64,000 nt of DNA from Pandoraea cepalis (GCF_902459665.1 NZ_CABPSL010000003.1:62001-126000), one strand, 5' to 3'; numbered from the stretch's first letter, positions 16,852-27,885 are shown. Notes: generated from the sequence alone by a model not told the origin. Made by a program: numbers and translations.

Positions 16852-17634
16852 TCAACCGAAACGGCCGGTGATGTAGTCTTCGGTCTCTTTACGGTCCGGC
16901 TTGATGAAGATCTTCTCCGTTTCCCCGAATTCGATCAATTCGCCCAGATACATATAGGCGGTGAAGTCCGAGCAACGTGCCGCCTGCTGCATGTTGTGCG
17001 TGACGATCACCACGGTGTAGTCGTCCTTGAGTTCGGCGATCAGCTCTTCGATACGGCCCGTGGAGATCGGGTCGAGCGCCGAGCACGGCTCGTCGAGCAG
17101 CAGCACTTCCGGGCGGATCGCAATGCCGCGCGCAATGCACAGTCGCTGTTGCTGACCGCCGGACAGGCCGTAGCCCGACTGTTGCAGCTTGTCCTTGACT
17201 TCGCCCCACAGCGCCGCCTTGGTCAGCGCCCACTCCACGCGGTCGTCCATTTCCGAGCGCGAGAGCTTTTCGAACAGGCGCACACCGAACGAGATGTTGT
17301 CGTAGATCGACATCGGGAACGGCGTCGGCTTCTGGAACACCATGCCGACCTTCGCGCGCAGCAGCGCAATGTCCTGCTTCGAGGTCAGCAGGTTTTCACC
17401 GTCCATGTTGATCTCGCCCTCGGCGCGTTGCTCCGGGTACAGGGCGTACATCTTGTTGAACGTGCGCAGCAGCGTCGATTTGCCGCAGCCCGATGGGCCG
17501 ATGAAGGCCGTGACCTTGCGGTCGGGAATGCGCAGGTTGATGTTCTTGAGCGCGTGGTATTTGTCGTAGAAGAAGTTCAGGTTATTGACTTCAATCTTCG
17601 AGGGCAGTTTGATGTCTTGCGTCGGATTCGTCAT
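16852..17634 (-). CDS. pstB: phosphate ABC transporter ATP-binding protein PstB
   Basis: A 260-residue ATPase. Walker A is GPSGCGKST (46-54), the Q-loop is [15 protein letters not shown] (a PstB hallmark), the signature is [16 protein letters not shown], Walker B is [13 protein letters not shown], and the H-loop is [14 protein letters not shown]. The C-terminal [24 protein letters not shown] is diagnostic for PstB. It powers phosphate uptake through PstA/PstC and relays transporter state to PhoU and PhoR. Confidence 0.98.
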   Translation of the reverse strand: MTNPTQDIKLPSKIEVNNLNFFYDKYHALKNINLRIPDRKVTAFIGPSGCGKSTLLRTFNKMYALYPEQRAEGEINMDGENLLTSKQDIALLRAKVGMVFQKPTPFPMSIYDNISFGVRLFEKLSRSEMDDRVEWALTKAALWGEVKDKLQQSGYGLSGGQQQRLCIARGIAIRPEVLLLDEPCSALDPISTGRIEELIAELKDDYTVVIVTHNMQQAARCSDFTAYMYLGELIEFGETEKIFIKPDRKETEDYITGRFG

Positions 17635-17694
17635 GGTCGTCTTAACCGTCAGGTATGCGTGGTGTCGTCGCGTTGTGTCGTCTCGCGTTGCCGC

Positions 17695-18591
17695 TTACTT
17701 CTTGGCAAACAGCGTGCGCGCCAGGATGTTCAGCAGCAGCACCCCGAGGGTGATGATGAACACGCCCGCCCAGGCGAGCGACTGCCACTCCGCAAACGGG
17801 CTCATGGCAAATTTGAAGATCGTGACCGGCAGGTTGGCCATCGGCTGATTCAGGTTCATCGACCAGAACTGGTTCGACAGCGCCGTGAACAGCAGCGGCG
17901 CCGTCTCGCCCGCGATACGCGCCACGGCGAGCAGCACGCCCGTCACGATACCGGCGATCGACGCCTTCAGCGTAATCTTGACGATGATGCGCCACTTCGG
18001 CGTGCCCAGGGCAAACGCGGCCTCACGCAAGTTGTTCGGCACGAGCTTGAGCATGTTCTCGGTCGTGCGGATCACGATCGGGATCTGCAGCAGCGCGAGC
18101 GACACAATGCCGGCCCACGCCGAGAAGTGCCCCATCTGTGCCACGACCAGTGCGTACACGAACAGGCCGATCACGATCGACGGCGCCGAAAGCAGAATGT
18201 CGTTGATGAAGCGGGTGAGGCTCGCGAGCCACGACTTCTGACCGTACTCGGCCAGGTACACCCCGGCCAGAATACCCAGCGGCGTGCCGAGGAACGTGGC
18301 CACACCGACCATCACGACACTGCCCGCGATGGCATTGGCGAGCCCCCCGCCGGCCGTGTTCGGCGGCGGCGTCATTTCAGTGAACAGCGACAGCGACAGA
18401 CCGCCGATGCCCAGCGAGAGCGTGGTGTAGAGAATCCACAGCAGCCAGATCAGGCCGAAGGCCATCGCCGCGAGCGACATCGCGATCGCAAAAATGTTCT
18501 TGCGGCGGCGGTAAGCTTGCAGCCGCACGCGGGTCACGGCGTCGGTCGGCTTCACGGCTGGGGTTTCCAGTTCGAGCGCTTGTTGGGTCAT
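17695..18591 (-). CDS. pstA: phosphate ABC transporter permease PstA
   Basis: A 298-residue inner-membrane protein with about six helices. It has the PstA features [34 protein letters not shown] and the EAA-like loop [20 protein letters not shown]. It pairs with PstC to form the phosphate channel. Its start overlaps the last base of pstC, showing translational coupling. Confidence 0.97.
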   Translation of the reverse strand: MTQQALELETPAVKPTDAVTRVRLQAYRRRKNIFAIAMSLAAMAFGLIWLLWILYTTLSLGIGGLSLSLFTEMTPPPNTAGGGLANAIAGSVVMVGVATFLGTPLGILAGVYLAEYGQKSWLASLTRFINDILLSAPSIVIGLFVYALVVAQMGHFSAWAGIVSLALLQIPIVIRTTENMLKLVPNNLREAAFALGTPKWRIIVKITLKASIAGIVTGVLLAVARIAGETAPLLFTALSNQFWSMNLNQPMANLPVTIFKFAMSPFAEWQSLAWAGVFIITLGVLLLNILARTLFAKK

Positions 18592-19565
18592 TATTTACCT
18601 TCGCTTTTCTCAAGGCGCAGCAGCATGAGCTTGGACAGCGCCAGCACCACAAAGGTGATGAAGAACAGAATCAGGCCGAGCTCCATCAGGGCGGCCGTAT
18701 GCAGCCCCGGGCCCGCTTCGGCGAACTCGTTGGCGAGCGCCGAGGTAATGCTGTTGCCCGGCGAATAGAGCGATACGTTGTCGAGCAGGTTCGTGTTGCC
18801 GATCACGAAGGTGACGGCCATGGTCTCGCCAAGCGCGCGGCCCAGCCCCAGCATGACGCCACCGATCACCCCCGTCTTCGTGAAGGGCAGCACCACGCGC
18901 CACATCACCTCCCAGGTGGTGCAGCCAATGCCGTAGGCCGACTCCTTGAGCAGCACGGGCGTGACTTCGAACACGTCGCGCATGACCGAGGCGATGTACG
19001 GAATGATCATGATCGCGAGGATCACACCGGCGGGCAGGATACCGATGCCCAGCGGCGGTCCCTGGAACAGCGCACCGATGACCGGGACGTTGCCGAGCAG
19101 CGTCTGCAGCGGCTTCTGGAAATACTGGCTGAAGATCGGGGCGAAGATCAGCAGGCCCCACATCCCGTAGACAATGCTCGGGATGGCGGCGAGCAGCTCG
19201 ATGGCCGTACCGAGCGGGCGGCGCAGCCATACGGGCGAGAGTTCAGTCAAGAACAGCGCAATGCCGAAGCTGACCGGCACCGCGATGATGAGCGCGATGA
19301 GCGACGTGACGAGTGTGCCGTAGATCGGCACGAGCGCGCCGAAGTGATCGGCGGGCGGATCCCATTCCTTCGTCCACAGGAAGGCGAAGCCAAATTTCTG
19401 AATCGACGGCAGTGCGCTGTACATCAGCGACACGATGATGCCACCGAGCAAGAGCAGCGTAATGAGCGCGGCCGCGCGGGTGAGCAGCGCGAAAAGAAAG
19501 TCGCCAACGGAAGACGGAGCGCGCTGCGCGCCTGCTGTTGCGAGGGGGCGGGTGGCTTCTGCCAT
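18591..19565 (-). CDS. pstC: phosphate ABC transporter permease PstC
   Basis: A 324-residue membrane protein. Hydrophobic helices include [19 protein letters not shown] and the periplasmic segment [14 protein letters not shown]. Conserved PstC blocks are [34 protein letters not shown] and the EAA-like [21 protein letters not shown]. It sits between pstS, from which it is separated by 136 bases containing a strong stem-loop, and pstA. Confidence 0.97.
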   Translation of the reverse strand: MAEATRPLATAGAQRAPSSVGDFLFALLTRAAALITLLLLGGIIVSLMYSALPSIQKFGFAFLWTKEWDPPADHFGALVPIYGTLVTSLIALIIAVPVSFGIALFLTELSPVWLRRPLGTAIELLAAIPSIVYGMWGLLIFAPIFSQYFQKPLQTLLGNVPVIGALFQGPPLGIGILPAGVILAIMIIPYIASVMRDVFEVTPVLLKESAYGIGCTTWEVMWRVVLPFTKTGVIGGVMLGLGRALGETMAVTFVIGNTNLLDNVSLYSPGNSITSALANEFAEAGPGLHTAALMELGLILFFITFVVLALSKLMLLRLEKSEGK

Positions 19566-19653
19566 GATGTCGTCTCAGCGTGAGCGCGCCGCCTGCCGTT
19601 GCCAGATCAAAGGTCGGGCTTCGGAACAGGCGGCGCGGATAATGCCGGGTTGA

Positions 19654-19689
19654 GGCCCCGGGCAATGCAACCGTGCATTGCCCGGGGCC
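19654..19689 (-). other. perfect 16-bp stem-loop between pstS and pstC
   Basis: Bases 19654-19669 and 19674-19689 are exact inverted repeats around a four-base loop. No T run follows in the direction of transcription, so it is unlikely to terminate transcription fully. In pst operons such intercistronic hairpins protect the abundant pstS message from 3' decay and keep binding protein in excess over the permease genes. Confidence 0.7.
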
Positions 19690-19701
19690 AGCAAGGCTGC
19701 T

Positions 19702-20736
19702 TTAGATGCCGGCCTTGTGGGCCGACTCGGCAACCTTCGCCTTCCAACCTGCACGGATTTGCTTCAGCACCGCTTCCGGCAGCGGGATGTAGTCCAGTTC
19801 CTTGGCGGTCTTCTCGCCATTCTTGAACGACCAGTCGAAGAACTTCAGCACGTCGGCGCCCTGCGCTTCCTTGCCGGCGTCAGCCTTCTGGTGCACCAGC
19901 ACGAAGGTGGCAGCCACGATCGGCCACGACTTGTCGCCCTTCTCGTTGGTCAGGATCTGGTAGAACGTCTTCGACCATTCGGCCTTGGCAGCTGCCGCGG
20001 CGAACGTTTCCGTGGTCGGCTCAACGGTCTTGCCGTCGGCGTTCGTCAGTGCCGTGTACGTCAGCTTGTTCTGCGTGGCGTAGGCCGACTCGACATAACC
20101 GATCGCGCCCGGCAGGCGTTGCACGAAAGCGGCGACGCCGTCGTTACCCTTGCCGCCCGTACCCGTCGGCCAGTTCACCGTCGTGCCTTCGCCAACCTTG
20201 CTCTTCCACTCAGCGTTGACCTTCGACAGATAGTTCGTGAACACGAAGCTCGTGCCCGAACCGTCGGCGCGGCGAACCACGGCGATATCCGTATCCGGCA
20301 GCTTGACCTTCGGGTTCAGCTTGGCGATGGCCGGATCGTTCCACTTCTTGATCTTGCCCAGATAGATGTCGCCCAGCACCGGGCCCGACAGGACCAGCTC
20401 GCCCGCCTTCACGCCCGGCACGTTGACCACCGGCACGATGCCACCAACCACCGTCGGGAACTGGAACAGGCCTTGCTTGGCCAGTTCTTCGTCCGTCAGC
20501 GGAGCGTCCGAACCTGCGAAATCGACAGTCTTGGCCTGGATTTGCTTGATGCCGCCCGACGAACCGATGCCCTGATAGTTGACCTTGTTCGAGGTCGCCT
20601 TCTGGTAGGCGTCAGCCCACTTCGTGTAGATCGGCGCGGCGAACGTGCTGCCTGCACCCGTAATTTCGCCCGCAATCGCGCCAGCGGCAAACAGAATGCC
20701 AGCCATGCCGGCAATCGCAGTCTTCATCAGCTTCAT
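19702..20736 (-). CDS. pstS: phosphate ABC transporter substrate-binding protein PstS
   Basis: About 344 residues from the ATG at 20736, set by GGAGA seven bases upstream; the longer frame lacks support. The signal peptide is [16 protein letters not shown]...GAIA with cleavage near residue 22, giving a mature start [15 protein letters not shown]. Phosphate-binding motifs are [25 protein letters not shown] and RADGSGTSF. It is the periplasmic high-affinity phosphate receptor and the first gene of the pstSCAB-phoUBR operon. Expression is probably PhoB-dependent through the box at 20796-20813. Confidence 0.98.
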   Translation of the reverse strand: MKLMKTAIAGMAGILFAAGAIAGEITGAGSTFAAPIYTKWADAYQKATSNKVNYQGIGSSGGIKQIQAKTVDFAGSDAPLTDEELAKQGLFQFPTVVGGIVPVVNVPGVKAGELVLSGPVLGDIYLGKIKKWNDPAIAKLNPKVKLPDTDIAVVRRADGSGTSFVFTNYLSKVNAEWKSKVGEGTTVNWPTGTGGKGNDGVAAFVQRLPGAIGYVESAYATQNKLTYTALTNADGKTVEPTTETFAAAAAKAEWSKTFYQILTNEKGDKSWPIVAATFVLVHQKADAGKEAQGADVLKFFDWSFKNGEKTAKELDYIPLPEAVLKQIRAGWKAKVAESAHKAGI

Positions 20737-20780
20737 GGATTTCTCCGAGTTGGTGTGGATACAGCGTGTGGTTGGCTCGA

Positions 20781-20813
20781 AGAATAGAGTCCGAATGTGA
20801 CAATCATGTGTCA
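20781..20813 (-). promoter_or_regulatory. Pho-box promoter of the pst operon
   Basis: On the minus strand TGACA and TGTCACA half-sites are eleven bases apart within 20796-20813 (about 14 of 18 matches to the Pho box). A TATTCT -10 element (20781-20786) follows about ten bases downstream, replacing the need for a -35 box as in PhoB-activated promoters. The pstS start codon is about 45 bases further. Confidence 0.6.
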
Positions 20814-21229
20814 TCTGTGAAAGCTCACAATATCGGCGTCATAAAGTTGACTCGGGATCGTCACGTTGCCGGAGGCATCTTCCGCCTCTCGTTGGGACCA
20901 AAAAGCCTTGTCTGGCAAGGGTTTAGGGTATCTCCAAGCACATGCCATCGCGCAAAACGCCCAATTCGGGACACATGTCAGCGCCGTGACACGGGTGCAA
21001 ACCGTCTAACCATCCTAGGCCACCGTGTCACAAATGGAAATATCGGGTTGATCCGATTGCCATGATGGGAAGCCTGGACCGCACGGGTGCGACAACGCGT
21101 TGACCGGCGCTTGCGCCCGCGGGATCGACTTCGATGAGGGGATTCGGCGTTGTCTGCCGTGCCGCCCCACTCGGGGGGGGGGGCACGGCCCTGCCAGGAC
21201 GGATGGCAGACCGGGCGTTCAGGGAACGC
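20814..21229. other. intergenic region between pstS and glmM
   Basis: About 400 bases without a supported gene. The right half contains an eleven-G homopolymer at 21173-21183. I see no RNA gene and no clear terminator for glmM. Confidence 0.4.
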
Positions 21230-22573
21230 TCAGGCGGCCGATTTGACGACGTCGGCCAGATGCTGGGCGAAGGACGTGGCCTGGGAGGCTTCGCGGGCTT
21301 CCACCATCACGCGCAGCACGGGCTCGGTGCCCGATGCGCGAATGAGCACGCGCCCCGTATCTCCCAACTGAGATTCGACGGCGTTGCGCTCGTCGGACAG
21401 GCGCGCATCGCTCTGCCAGTCGTAGCCGGCCGGCGTACGGACGTTGATCATTTGTTGCGGGAACAGGCGCACGCCGTCGAGCAGCTTCGCCAGCGGCGGG
21501 TTGCCCGCGCGACGGATCGCCGCCAGCACTTGCAAGGCCGAGATGATCCCGTCGCCCGTCGTGTGCTTGTCCAGACACAAAATATGGCCGGAGCCCTCCG
21601 CGCCAATCTGCCAACCGTGCTTGTGCAGTTGCTCGAGCACGTAACGGTCGCCGACCTTGGCGCGCACGAACGGCACCCCGAGGCCCTTGAGGGCGACTTC
21701 GACGGCCATATTGGTCATCAACGTGCCCACGGCACCCGGCACACCGCCATTGTCCAGCCGGTCCTTCACCAACAGATACAGCAGCTCGTCGCCGTTGTAG
21801 AGACGTCCCGCACCGTCGACGATCTGCAGGCGATCAGCATCGCCATCGAGCGCCACGCCGAGATCCGCGTGATTCGCACGCACGGCGCGCATAAGCGCAT
21901 CCGGCGCCGTCGCCCCGCAGTCCTCGTTGATGTTGAAACCGTTCGGCTGGTTGCCGATCGCGATAACCTCGGCGCCCAACTCGTGGAAGACATGGGGCGC
22001 GATGTGATACGCGGCGCCGTTGGCGCAATCGACCACGATCTTCATGCCGCGCAAGTCGAAGTCGTTCGGGAACGTGCTCTTGCAGAACTCGATGTAGCGG
22101 CCTGCGGCATCGTCCAGACGACGCGCCTTGCCGAGTTGCTCGGAGCGCACGCAGGTCATCGGATTGTCGAGTTCGGCTTCGATGGCCAGTTCGGTCTGGT
22201 CCGGCAGCTTGTTACCATCCGCCGAGAAGAATTTGATGCCGTTGTCGTGGTACGGGTTGTGCGACGCGCTGATCACCACGCCAGCCGCCAGGCGCAGCGC
22301 CCGGGTGAGGTAGGCTACGGCGGGCGTGGGCATCGGGCCTGCCATCATGGTGTCGACGCCGGCCGCCGCAAAACCGGCTTCCAGCGCGGCTTCGAGCATA
22401 TAGCCGGAGACGCGCGTGTCCTTGCCGATCAACACCGTCGGACGGCCCAGCGTTTGGTTGCCGGCCAGCACGCGACCCGCGGCATAACCGAGTCGCAGCA
22501 CGAACTCTGGCGTGATCGGGCTTTCGCCCACCGTACCGCGAATCCCGTCGGTCCCAAAATAGCGTCGTTTCAT
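21230..22573 (-). CDS. glmM: phosphoglucosamine mutase GlmM
   Basis: About 447 residues from the ATG at 22573 ([13 protein letters not shown]), the standard family start, with GGGAA upstream. The catalytic phosphoserine is in [16 protein letters not shown] (S104), the Mg loop is ALDGDADRL, the sugar loop is GAEGSGHIL, and the C-terminal phosphate-binding loop is [14 protein letters not shown]. It converts glucosamine-6-phosphate to glucosamine-1-phosphate for peptidoglycan and LPS precursors in the cytoplasm. It lies downstream of folP on the same strand, as in many proteobacteria. Confidence 0.97.
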   Translation of the reverse strand: MKRRYFGTDGIRGTVGESPITPEFVLRLGYAAGRVLAGNQTLGRPTVLIGKDTRVSGYMLEAALEAGFAAAGVDTMMAGPMPTPAVAYLTRALRLAAGVVISASHNPYHDNGIKFFSADGNKLPDQTELAIEAELDNPMTCVRSEQLGKARRLDDAAGRYIEFCKSTFPNDFDLRGMKIVVDCANGAAYHIAPHVFHELGAEVIAIGNQPNGFNINEDCGATAPDALMRAVRANHADLGVALDGDADRLQIVDGAGRLYNGDELLYLLVKDRLDNGGVPGAVGTLMTNMAVEVALKGLGVPFVRAKVGDRYVLEQLHKHGWQIGAEGSGHILCLDKHTTGDGIISALQVLAAIRRAGNPPLAKLLDGVRLFPQQMINVRTPAGYDWQSDARLSDERNAVESQLGDTGRVLIRASGTEPVLRVMVEAREASQATSFAQHLADVVKSAA

Positions 22574-22764
22574 CGTTGCATCGTTCCCAGTTGAGGCGCT
22601 GCGCCGGATGAGGGACCGCACGCGCGCGTCGTTCAATCTTTATATGTGCCGTCGTCAGACGGTGGGGGGCCACTGCCCCCGCCATTATCGCCGGCGCGCG
22701 TCCCCGCTGGGTCCCCATTGGCTTGCGGCGATGGGGCCTTCCGGCGGGTTTGCCCGCAGCAGGG

Positions 22765-23694
22765 TTACTCGGCGTCGCGCACGGCGTGCCAGACCTTGAG
22801 CGCATCGACCGTCTCGGCGACGTCGTGCACGCGCACCATGGCCGCGCCCTGCTGCGCGGCACACATCGCTGCGGCGACGCTGGCCACCCGGCGCTCCAAT
22901 GGCGCCTGACGCCCGGTAATTTCGCCCAGCATCCGCTTTCGCGACATGCCGACGAGCAACGGCAATCCATCGCGCGACAGCACACGCAAGTGTTTGAGCA
23001 GTGCGAGATTATGGGCGAGATTCTTGCCGAAGCCGAATCCCGGGTCCAGGTACAGACGCGACGGGGCAACACCGGCCGAAAGCAGTGCGTCCACCCGACC
23101 GTCGAGGAAGGCGGCGACCTCGGTGACAACGTCGGTGTAGATCGGTGCGTCCTGCATGGTCTTCGGGTCGTGCAGCATGTGCATGACGCACAGTGCGGCT
23201 TCGCTCTCGCGCACCGCGTCGATGGCACCGGGCTGCTGGAACCCCCAGATGTCGTTGATCATGTCCGCGCCGGCGGCGAGCACCGCGCGCATCACGCCCG
23301 GCTTGTAGGTATCGACCGAGAGCGGCACGCCGCAATCGCGCAGCGCTTCGACAATCGGTACGACGCGCTCGAGTTCGGCGGCTTCCGACAGCGCTTCGGC
23401 GCCCGGACGGGTCGATTCCCCGCCGATATCGAGAATGTCGACGCCGTCGGCAATCAACTGTTCAGCATGGCGCAGGGCGGCGTCGCGCGCGACAAACTTG
23501 CCGCCATCGGAAAATGAGTCGGGCGTGACATTCAGGATGCCCATGACATGCACGCGGCGGGCATCGAGCGTGAAACGTGGGCCGAAGGCCAGCGTGGCGG
23601 GGGGGGCCGGGATGTCCGGTAACGCGCCTGCCTCGACGATATCGTCGGCGTCAGGGGACATGGGAGGAAGGGATTGCGACGGCTCGGAGGACAT
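22765..23694 (-). CDS. folP: dihydropteroate synthase
   Basis: A 309-residue TIM-barrel enzyme. The diagnostic motifs are VMGILNVTPDSFSDGGKF (about 49-66), DILDIGGESTRPGAEAL, LSVDTYKPGVM, MINDIWGFQ, LDPGFGFGKNLAHNLALL and LVGMSRKRML. It condenses p-aminobenzoate with dihydropterin diphosphate in folate synthesis and is the sulfonamide target. The N-terminal 40 residues form a proline-rich extension not needed for the fold; the start could lie further in. It is 191 bases upstream of glmM. Confidence 0.97.
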   Translation of the reverse strand: MSSEPSQSLPPMSPDADDIVEAGALPDIPAPPATLAFGPRFTLDARRVHVMGILNVTPDSFSDGGKFVARDAALRHAEQLIADGVDILDIGGESTRPGAEALSEAAELERVVPIVEALRDCGVPLSVDTYKPGVMRAVLAAGADMINDIWGFQQPGAIDAVRESEAALCVMHMLHDPKTMQDAPIYTDVVTEVAAFLDGRVDALLSAGVAPSRLYLDPGFGFGKNLAHNLALLKHLRVLSRDGLPLLVGMSRKRMLGEITGRQAPLERRVASVAAAMCAAQQGAAMVRVHDVAETVDALKVWHAVRDAE

Positions 23695-23898
23695 TCGGAA
23701 GCTCAGCTCAATAAGGCCAAATATAGCGGCCCGTTCGCCAGGACCGGACCTGCGCGCCCGAGATACCGGACGCTGCGTATGGGCGTAATGTTACCGGAAT
23801 CACCCGTCACATCGACCATCGAAACACTCGGTAACACCGATATTCGTCGCGTTCCGCGCGCGGCGGCGGGCTGCGGGCAGCGCCACCGCGTCTGAACG

Positions 23899-23925
23899 CA
23901 AAAAGGCCGGCGCAATGCCGGCCTT
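23899..23925 (-). terminator. Rho-independent terminator after ftsH
   Basis: AAGGCCGGC and GCCGGCCTT form a nine-pair stem with a five-base loop. On the minus strand the stem is followed by a T run. It separates ftsH from folP. Confidence 0.75.
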
Positions 23926-23966
23926 CCTGGGATGGCAGCGCTTGCGCGTGCCAGGCTTTTACGCGT

Positions 23967-25841
23967 TTAGACGGTCGCCGGGGTGTTGCTGGGCTTGAGC
24001 GGCGGATTGCCGCCCGACGCGCCACCGTTCGTCGGACCGCTCTTCGGCGGACGCGGCGGACGACCATCCATGATGTCGCCGATTTGCTCGCCGTCGATCG
24101 TTTCCCATTCCATCAGCGCCTGGGTCATCGATTCGACCTTGTCGCGGTTGTCTTGCAGCAACGTCTTGGCCAGGGCGTACTGTTCGTCCAGAATGCGGCG
24201 AACTTCCCCGTCGACCTTCTGCTGCGTGGCTTCCGACACGGACTTGGCGGACATCCGGCCGAACACCGAGTCTTGCTCCGTGTCGACGTAGACCATCGGT
24301 CCCAGGGCGTCCGACATCCCGTAACGGGTCACCATGTCGCGGGCGAGCTTGGTGGCACGCTCGAAGTCGTTCGAAGCGCCCGTCGACATCTTGTTGATGA
24401 ACACTTCCTCTGCCGCACGCCCACCGAACAGGATGGCGATCTGCGTGAGCATCGTGTCGCGATACTCCGAGTACTTGTCGTGTTCCGGCAACTGCATCGT
24501 CAAGCCCAGAGCCCAGCCGCGCGGGATGATCGTGACCTTGTGCACCGGATCGGCACCCGGCAGCAGCATTGCCACCACCGCGTGACCCGACTCGTGATAG
24601 GCCGTGGCACGTCGCTCTTCGTCGCGCATCACTGCCGACTTGCGCTCCGGACCCATGAAGATCTTGTCCTTCGCGTCTTCGAAGTCGAGCATTTCGACGA
24701 TGCGCTTGTTACGGCGCGCCGCGAACAGCGCGGCTTCGTTCACGAGGTTCGCCAGATCGGCGCCCGACATGCCCGGCGTTCCGCGCGCGATGACCGATGC
24801 GTCGACGTCGTTCGAGATCGGCACCTTGCGCAGGTGCACCTTCAGGATCTGCTCACGGCCGCGGATGTCCGGCAGACCGACGTAGACCTGACGGTCGAAG
24901 CGGCCCGGGCGCAGCAGCGCCTTGTCGAGCACGTCCGACCTGTTCGTTGCGGCGATCACGATCACGCCCGAGTTGGCTTCGAAGCCATCCATCTCGACGA
25001 GCATCTGGTTCAGCGTTTGCTCGCGTTCGTCGTTACCGCCGCCCATGCCGGCGCCACGATGGCGGCCGACCGCGTCGATTTCGTCGATGAACACGATACA
25101 CGGCGATTGTTTCTTCGCGTTTTCAAACATGTCGCGAACGCGGGCCGCCCCCACGCCGACGAACATTTCCACGAAGTCGGAACCCGAGATGCTGAAGAAC
25201 GGCACCTTGGCCTCGCCGGCGATGGCGCGGGCAAGCAGCGTCTTACCGGTTCCCGGCGGGCCGACGAGCAGCACACCGCGCGGGATACGACCGCCGAGCT
25301 TCTGGAATTTCTGAGGGTCTTTCAGGAAGTCGACCAACTCGCCGACTTCATATTTGGCTTCGTCGCAACCGGCGACGTCGGCAAACGTCACGGGATTGGC
25401 ATTCTCGTCGATGAGGCGCGCGCGGGATTTGCCGAAGGAAAAGGCACCGCCCTTACCCCCGCCCTGCATCTGCCGCATCATGTAGAACCAGAAGCCGATG
25501 ATCAGCAACGTGGGTCCGAGGTAGTAGAGCACGGACATGAGCGCGTTCGGTTCGTCATCGGCTTTGCCCGAAACTTGAACGCCATACTTCATGAGGTCGC
25601 CCACCATCCAGATGTCGCCGGGCGACACGATGGTGTATTTCTGGCCGTCGCTGGGCGTCACCTGAAGGCTGCGCCCCTGCACTATCACGTTCTTGACCTT
25701 GCCATTCTTGGCATCGTCCATGAACTGGGAGTACGTCACGCCTTCCTGGACGTGCGGCTTGTCGAACTGTTTAAACACAGTAAACAAGACCAGCGCGATG
25801 ACCAACCACACCGCCGCTTTGGAAAACATATTATTGTTCAA
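23967..25841 (-). CDS. ftsH: ATP-dependent zinc metalloprotease FtsH
   Basis: A 624-residue membrane protease. There are two membrane helices (about 9-23 and 105-121). The AAA domain has Walker A GPPGTGKT, Walker [12 protein letters not shown], the pore motif MFVGVG and the arginine-finger region RPGRFDRQ. The zinc protease site is HESGHAVV. The likely start is a TTG (25839-25841): AAGGAG sits seven bases before it, while the first ATG is four codons further in and too far from that site. FtsH degrades unassembled membrane proteins and regulatory substrates such as LpxC. It lies downstream of rlmE, the standard arrangement. Confidence 0.97.
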   Translation of the reverse strand: MNNNMFSKAAVWLVIALVLFTVFKQFDKPHVQEGVTYSQFMDDAKNGKVKNVIVQGRSLQVTPSDGQKYTIVSPGDIWMVGDLMKYGVQVSGKADDEPNALMSVLYYLGPTLLIIGFWFYMMRQMQGGGKGGAFSFGKSRARLIDENANPVTFADVAGCDEAKYEVGELVDFLKDPQKFQKLGGRIPRGVLLVGPPGTGKTLLARAIAGEAKVPFFSISGSDFVEMFVGVGAARVRDMFENAKKQSPCIVFIDEIDAVGRHRGAGMGGGNDEREQTLNQMLVEMDGFEANSGVIVIAATNRSDVLDKALLRPGRFDRQVYVGLPDIRGREQILKVHLRKVPISNDVDASVIARGTPGMSGADLANLVNEAALFAARRNKRIVEMLDFEDAKDKIFMGPERKSAVMRDEERRATAYHESGHAVVAMLLPGADPVHKVTIIPRGWALGLTMQLPEHDKYSEYRDTMLTQIAILFGGRAAEEVFINKMSTGASNDFERATKLARDMVTRYGMSDALGPMVYVDTEQDSVFGRMSAKSVSEATQQKVDGEVRRILDEQYALAKTLLQDNRDKVESMTQALMEWETIDGEQIGDIMDGRPPRPPKSGPTNGGASGGNPPLKPSNTPATV

Positions 25842-25960
25842 AGCGTTGCTCCTTCATGAAATCGCTTCGCGCCAGGAATTCATTCTAATCCACTCGCAGG
25901 CGCACCGCCATAGTGATTCTTTACCGCCGCCATAGCGCCAGAGCGCTGGTTTGACGGGCA

Positions 25961-26611
25961 TCAAGCCGGATTTTTCAATCCTCGTCCCAAAATGAACGTT
26001 TCGGAAGATTTATCTCGGGACGCCTTTGGCTTGCGCGGCGCCACGGTTTTGAACTGGTGCTTGAATTTTTCGACAATCTGGCTGTAGCCACTGCCGTGAA
26101 AACATTTGACCAGCAATGCACCCTCCGGTTTCAGGTGTCGCTGAGCAAAATCCATCGCCAGATCGCACAAATGCTCGATCCGCGCTGCATCGGCCGACGC
26201 TACCCCCGACAAGTTGGGGGCCATATCGGAAACTACAAGGTCGACTTTGCGTCCGGCGAGGATTTCTTCGAGCTGCACGAGCACGCTGTCCTCGCGGAAG
26301 TCACCCTGCAGGAAGGTGACGTCGGCGATCGGCGCCATCGGCAGGATGTCCAGCGCGATGATCGTGCCGTCGATACCCCCTTCCGTGCGCTTGCCGCCCG
26401 CGAGCTTGTTGCGCGCGTACTGACTCCAGCTCCCGGGCGTCGCGCCCAGGTCGACAATGACCTGACCGGGCTTGATCAGCCGGTCCTGCTCGTCGATCTC
26501 CTTGAGTTTGTAGGCCGCGCGGGCACGATAGCCCTCGCGCTGCGCCATTTTGACGTAGGGATCGTTGATGTGATCGTGCAGCCAGGCGTGGCTGAAACGG
26601 TTTTTTGCCAT
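25961..26611 (-). CDS. rlmE: 23S rRNA (uridine-2'-O)-methyltransferase RlmE (RrmJ/FtsJ)
   Basis: A 216-residue SAM-dependent methyltransferase with a Rossmann fold. Visible are [16 protein letters not shown] (catalytic lysine region), the SAM loop [23 protein letters not shown], the catalytic aspartate in [15 protein letters not shown] and [10 protein letters not shown] (catalytic lysine). It methylates U2552 of 23S rRNA late in 50S assembly. It is immediately upstream of ftsH and divergent from yhbY, an ordering common in proteobacteria. Confidence 0.97.
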   Translation of the reverse strand: MAKNRFSHAWLHDHINDPYVKMAQREGYRARAAYKLKEIDEQDRLIKPGQVIVDLGATPGSWSQYARNKLAGGKRTEGGIDGTIIALDILPMAPIADVTFLQGDFREDSVLVQLEEILAGRKVDLVVSDMAPNLSGVASADAARIEHLCDLAMDFAQRHLKPEGALLVKCFHGSGYSQIVEKFKHQFKTVAPRKPKASRDKSSETFILGRGLKNPA

Positions 26612-26616
26612 AATTC

Positions 26617-26646
26617 TTCAAAAACGCTGCGATTTTGCAGGATAAT
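26617..26646 (+). promoter_or_regulatory. candidate promoter of yhbY
   Basis: TTCAAA (26617-26622) and GATAAT (26641-26646) are 18 bases apart on the plus strand, about 100 bases before the yhbY start. It is read by eye only. Confidence 0.4.
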
Positions 26647-26750
26647 AGGCCCTTGCGCGCCCAAAATGCGCGAGCCGGCCTCTGGTAATTGCAGGTGCGC
26701 CGGCCGCCGCGTACGGGTGCATCCTAACTCGTTTGTCTCGTCTGTCCTCT

Positions 26751-27251
26751 ATGCCCGCCCTGACCCTGACCCCGGCGCAACGCGCCGACTTGCGCTCCAC
26801 CGCCCATGCGCTGAATCCCGTTGTTCTGATTGGCGCCGACGGCTTGACGCCGGCGGTGCTCAAGGAAATCGACGGCGCCCTGAAGGCTCACGAACTGATC
26901 AAGGTACGTGTGTTCGGCGACGAACGCGATGCACGCGTGGCCATCTACGAAGCCATCTGCGATCAACTCGGCGCAGCGCCGGTACAACACATCGGCAAGC
27001 TGCTTGTTCTGTACCGCCCGACGCCGGACGAAACGGAAGCGCCGGTTCGCTCCCGGACCGGCGGTACGGGTGCGACGGTCAAGGGCCGTGCCCCGCGCAC
27101 TGTCACGGTCGTCAAGACCAGCACCAACGCGGGACGCCGTCCGACCGTCAAGAAAGTGACCGTTCGCGGCAACGAACGCATGACCGCTGGCGGCATCGTC
27201 AAGAAGGCCAAAAAGCGCCAGACCAGCGTCAAGCGCCAACGCAACGACTGA
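26751..27251 (+). CDS. yhbY: YhbY-family ribosome-assembly RNA-binding protein with basic tail
   Basis: About 166 residues from the ATG at 26751; a TTG six codons earlier is less likely. The N-terminal 95 residues are the CRS1/YhbY KH-like RNA-binding domain (LTPAQRADLRSTAHALNPVVLIGADGLT, HELIKVRVFGDERDAR). Typical YhbY stops near there. Here a further 70 residues rich in Lys, Arg, Thr and Val follow, ending KKAKKRQTSVKRQRND, a probably disordered RNA-binding extension. YhbY associates with pre-50S particles, and its neighbour rlmE also acts on 23S rRNA. Confidence 0.9.
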   Translation: MPALTLTPAQRADLRSTAHALNPVVLIGADGLTPAVLKEIDGALKAHELIKVRVFGDERDARVAIYEAICDQLGAAPVQHIGKLLVLYRPTPDETEAPVRSRTGGTGATVKGRAPRTVTVVKTSTNAGRRPTVKKVTVRGNERMTAGGIVKKAKKRQTSVKRQRND

Positions 27252-27279
27252 GCGAACGGCACACCGCCGCCAGTTCTCG

Positions 27280-27313
27280 AAAAAACGCGCCCGGACAACA
27301 GGCGCGTTTTTTT
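27280..27313. terminator. bidirectional terminator between yhbY and the DUF4149 gene
   Basis: A twelve-base inverted repeat, AAAAAACGCGCC and GGCGCGTTTTTT, surrounds a nine-base loop and is flanked by T runs in both directions. It serves the two converging genes. Confidence 0.85.
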
Positions 27314-27369
27314 ATGGATGCCGCGATCGGATTGGCTGCGAAGCCAGCGTCGCCGCACCCCTGCGACAC

Positions 27370-27885
27370 TCAGCTACGCACCGGCTGGCGCCAGATCAGT
27401 GCCATGCCGAGCAGGCTTTGCAGCAGGTAGATGCCGCTCGAAATACCGTGAAGCATGCCAAAACGCGCAGCGAACACCGACTGGCCGATCTCCACGCCCA
27501 CCGCCTCCGCCTGCGCGCGCAGATCCGCCATCAACGGCTGGAGGCCGAACGAGGCGATCAGCACACAGACCATCATCGCCACCGCCAGCCACCGCAGTCC
27601 GCGATAGCTGCGTGCCGCTTGGGCGTCGCCCGCACGCGCAATCAGCGCCGTCGCCAGCCAGACCAGCAGCACGCCGCAGACGAGACTTATCCAGGCTTGC
27701 GTGTGAAACAGGCGACCGGCGACCGTTCCGGCCATGGTGCGCGATTCCAGCACTGCGAAGAGCGTGGGCGCCACGACATAGCCGATCGCCCACTGACTAC
27801 CGCACCAGAGGGTCGCGATCAGGCGGAACAGCCGTTCCAGCCGCGGCGCGCCGCTGGCGGACGTTACGTCAGACGTAGCGGACAT
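27370..27885 (-). CDS. DUF4149-family membrane protein
   Basis: About 171 residues from the ATG at 27885, overlapping the end of greA by 17 bases. Four hydrophobic helices are apparent: [58 protein letters not shown] and [18 protein letters not shown]. The aligned APTLFAVL motif in the first loop and [14 protein letters not shown] near the end are the DUF4149 pattern. The function of this family is not established. The overlap implies co-translation with greA. Confidence 0.8.
   Translation of the reverse strand: MSATSDVTSASGAPRLERLFRLIATLWCGSQWAIGYVVAPTLFAVLESRTMAGTVAGRLFHTQAWISLVCGVLLVWLATALIARAGDAQAARSYRGLRWLAVAMMVCVLIASFGLQPLMADLRAQAEAVGVEIGQSVFAARFGMLHGISSGIYLLQSLLGMALIWRQPVRS

Noticed and set aside
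21173-21183. Eleven-G tract between pstS and glmM as a phase-variable promoter
   Set aside because: It lies downstream of glmM and is not positioned in a promoter spacer for either neighbour.
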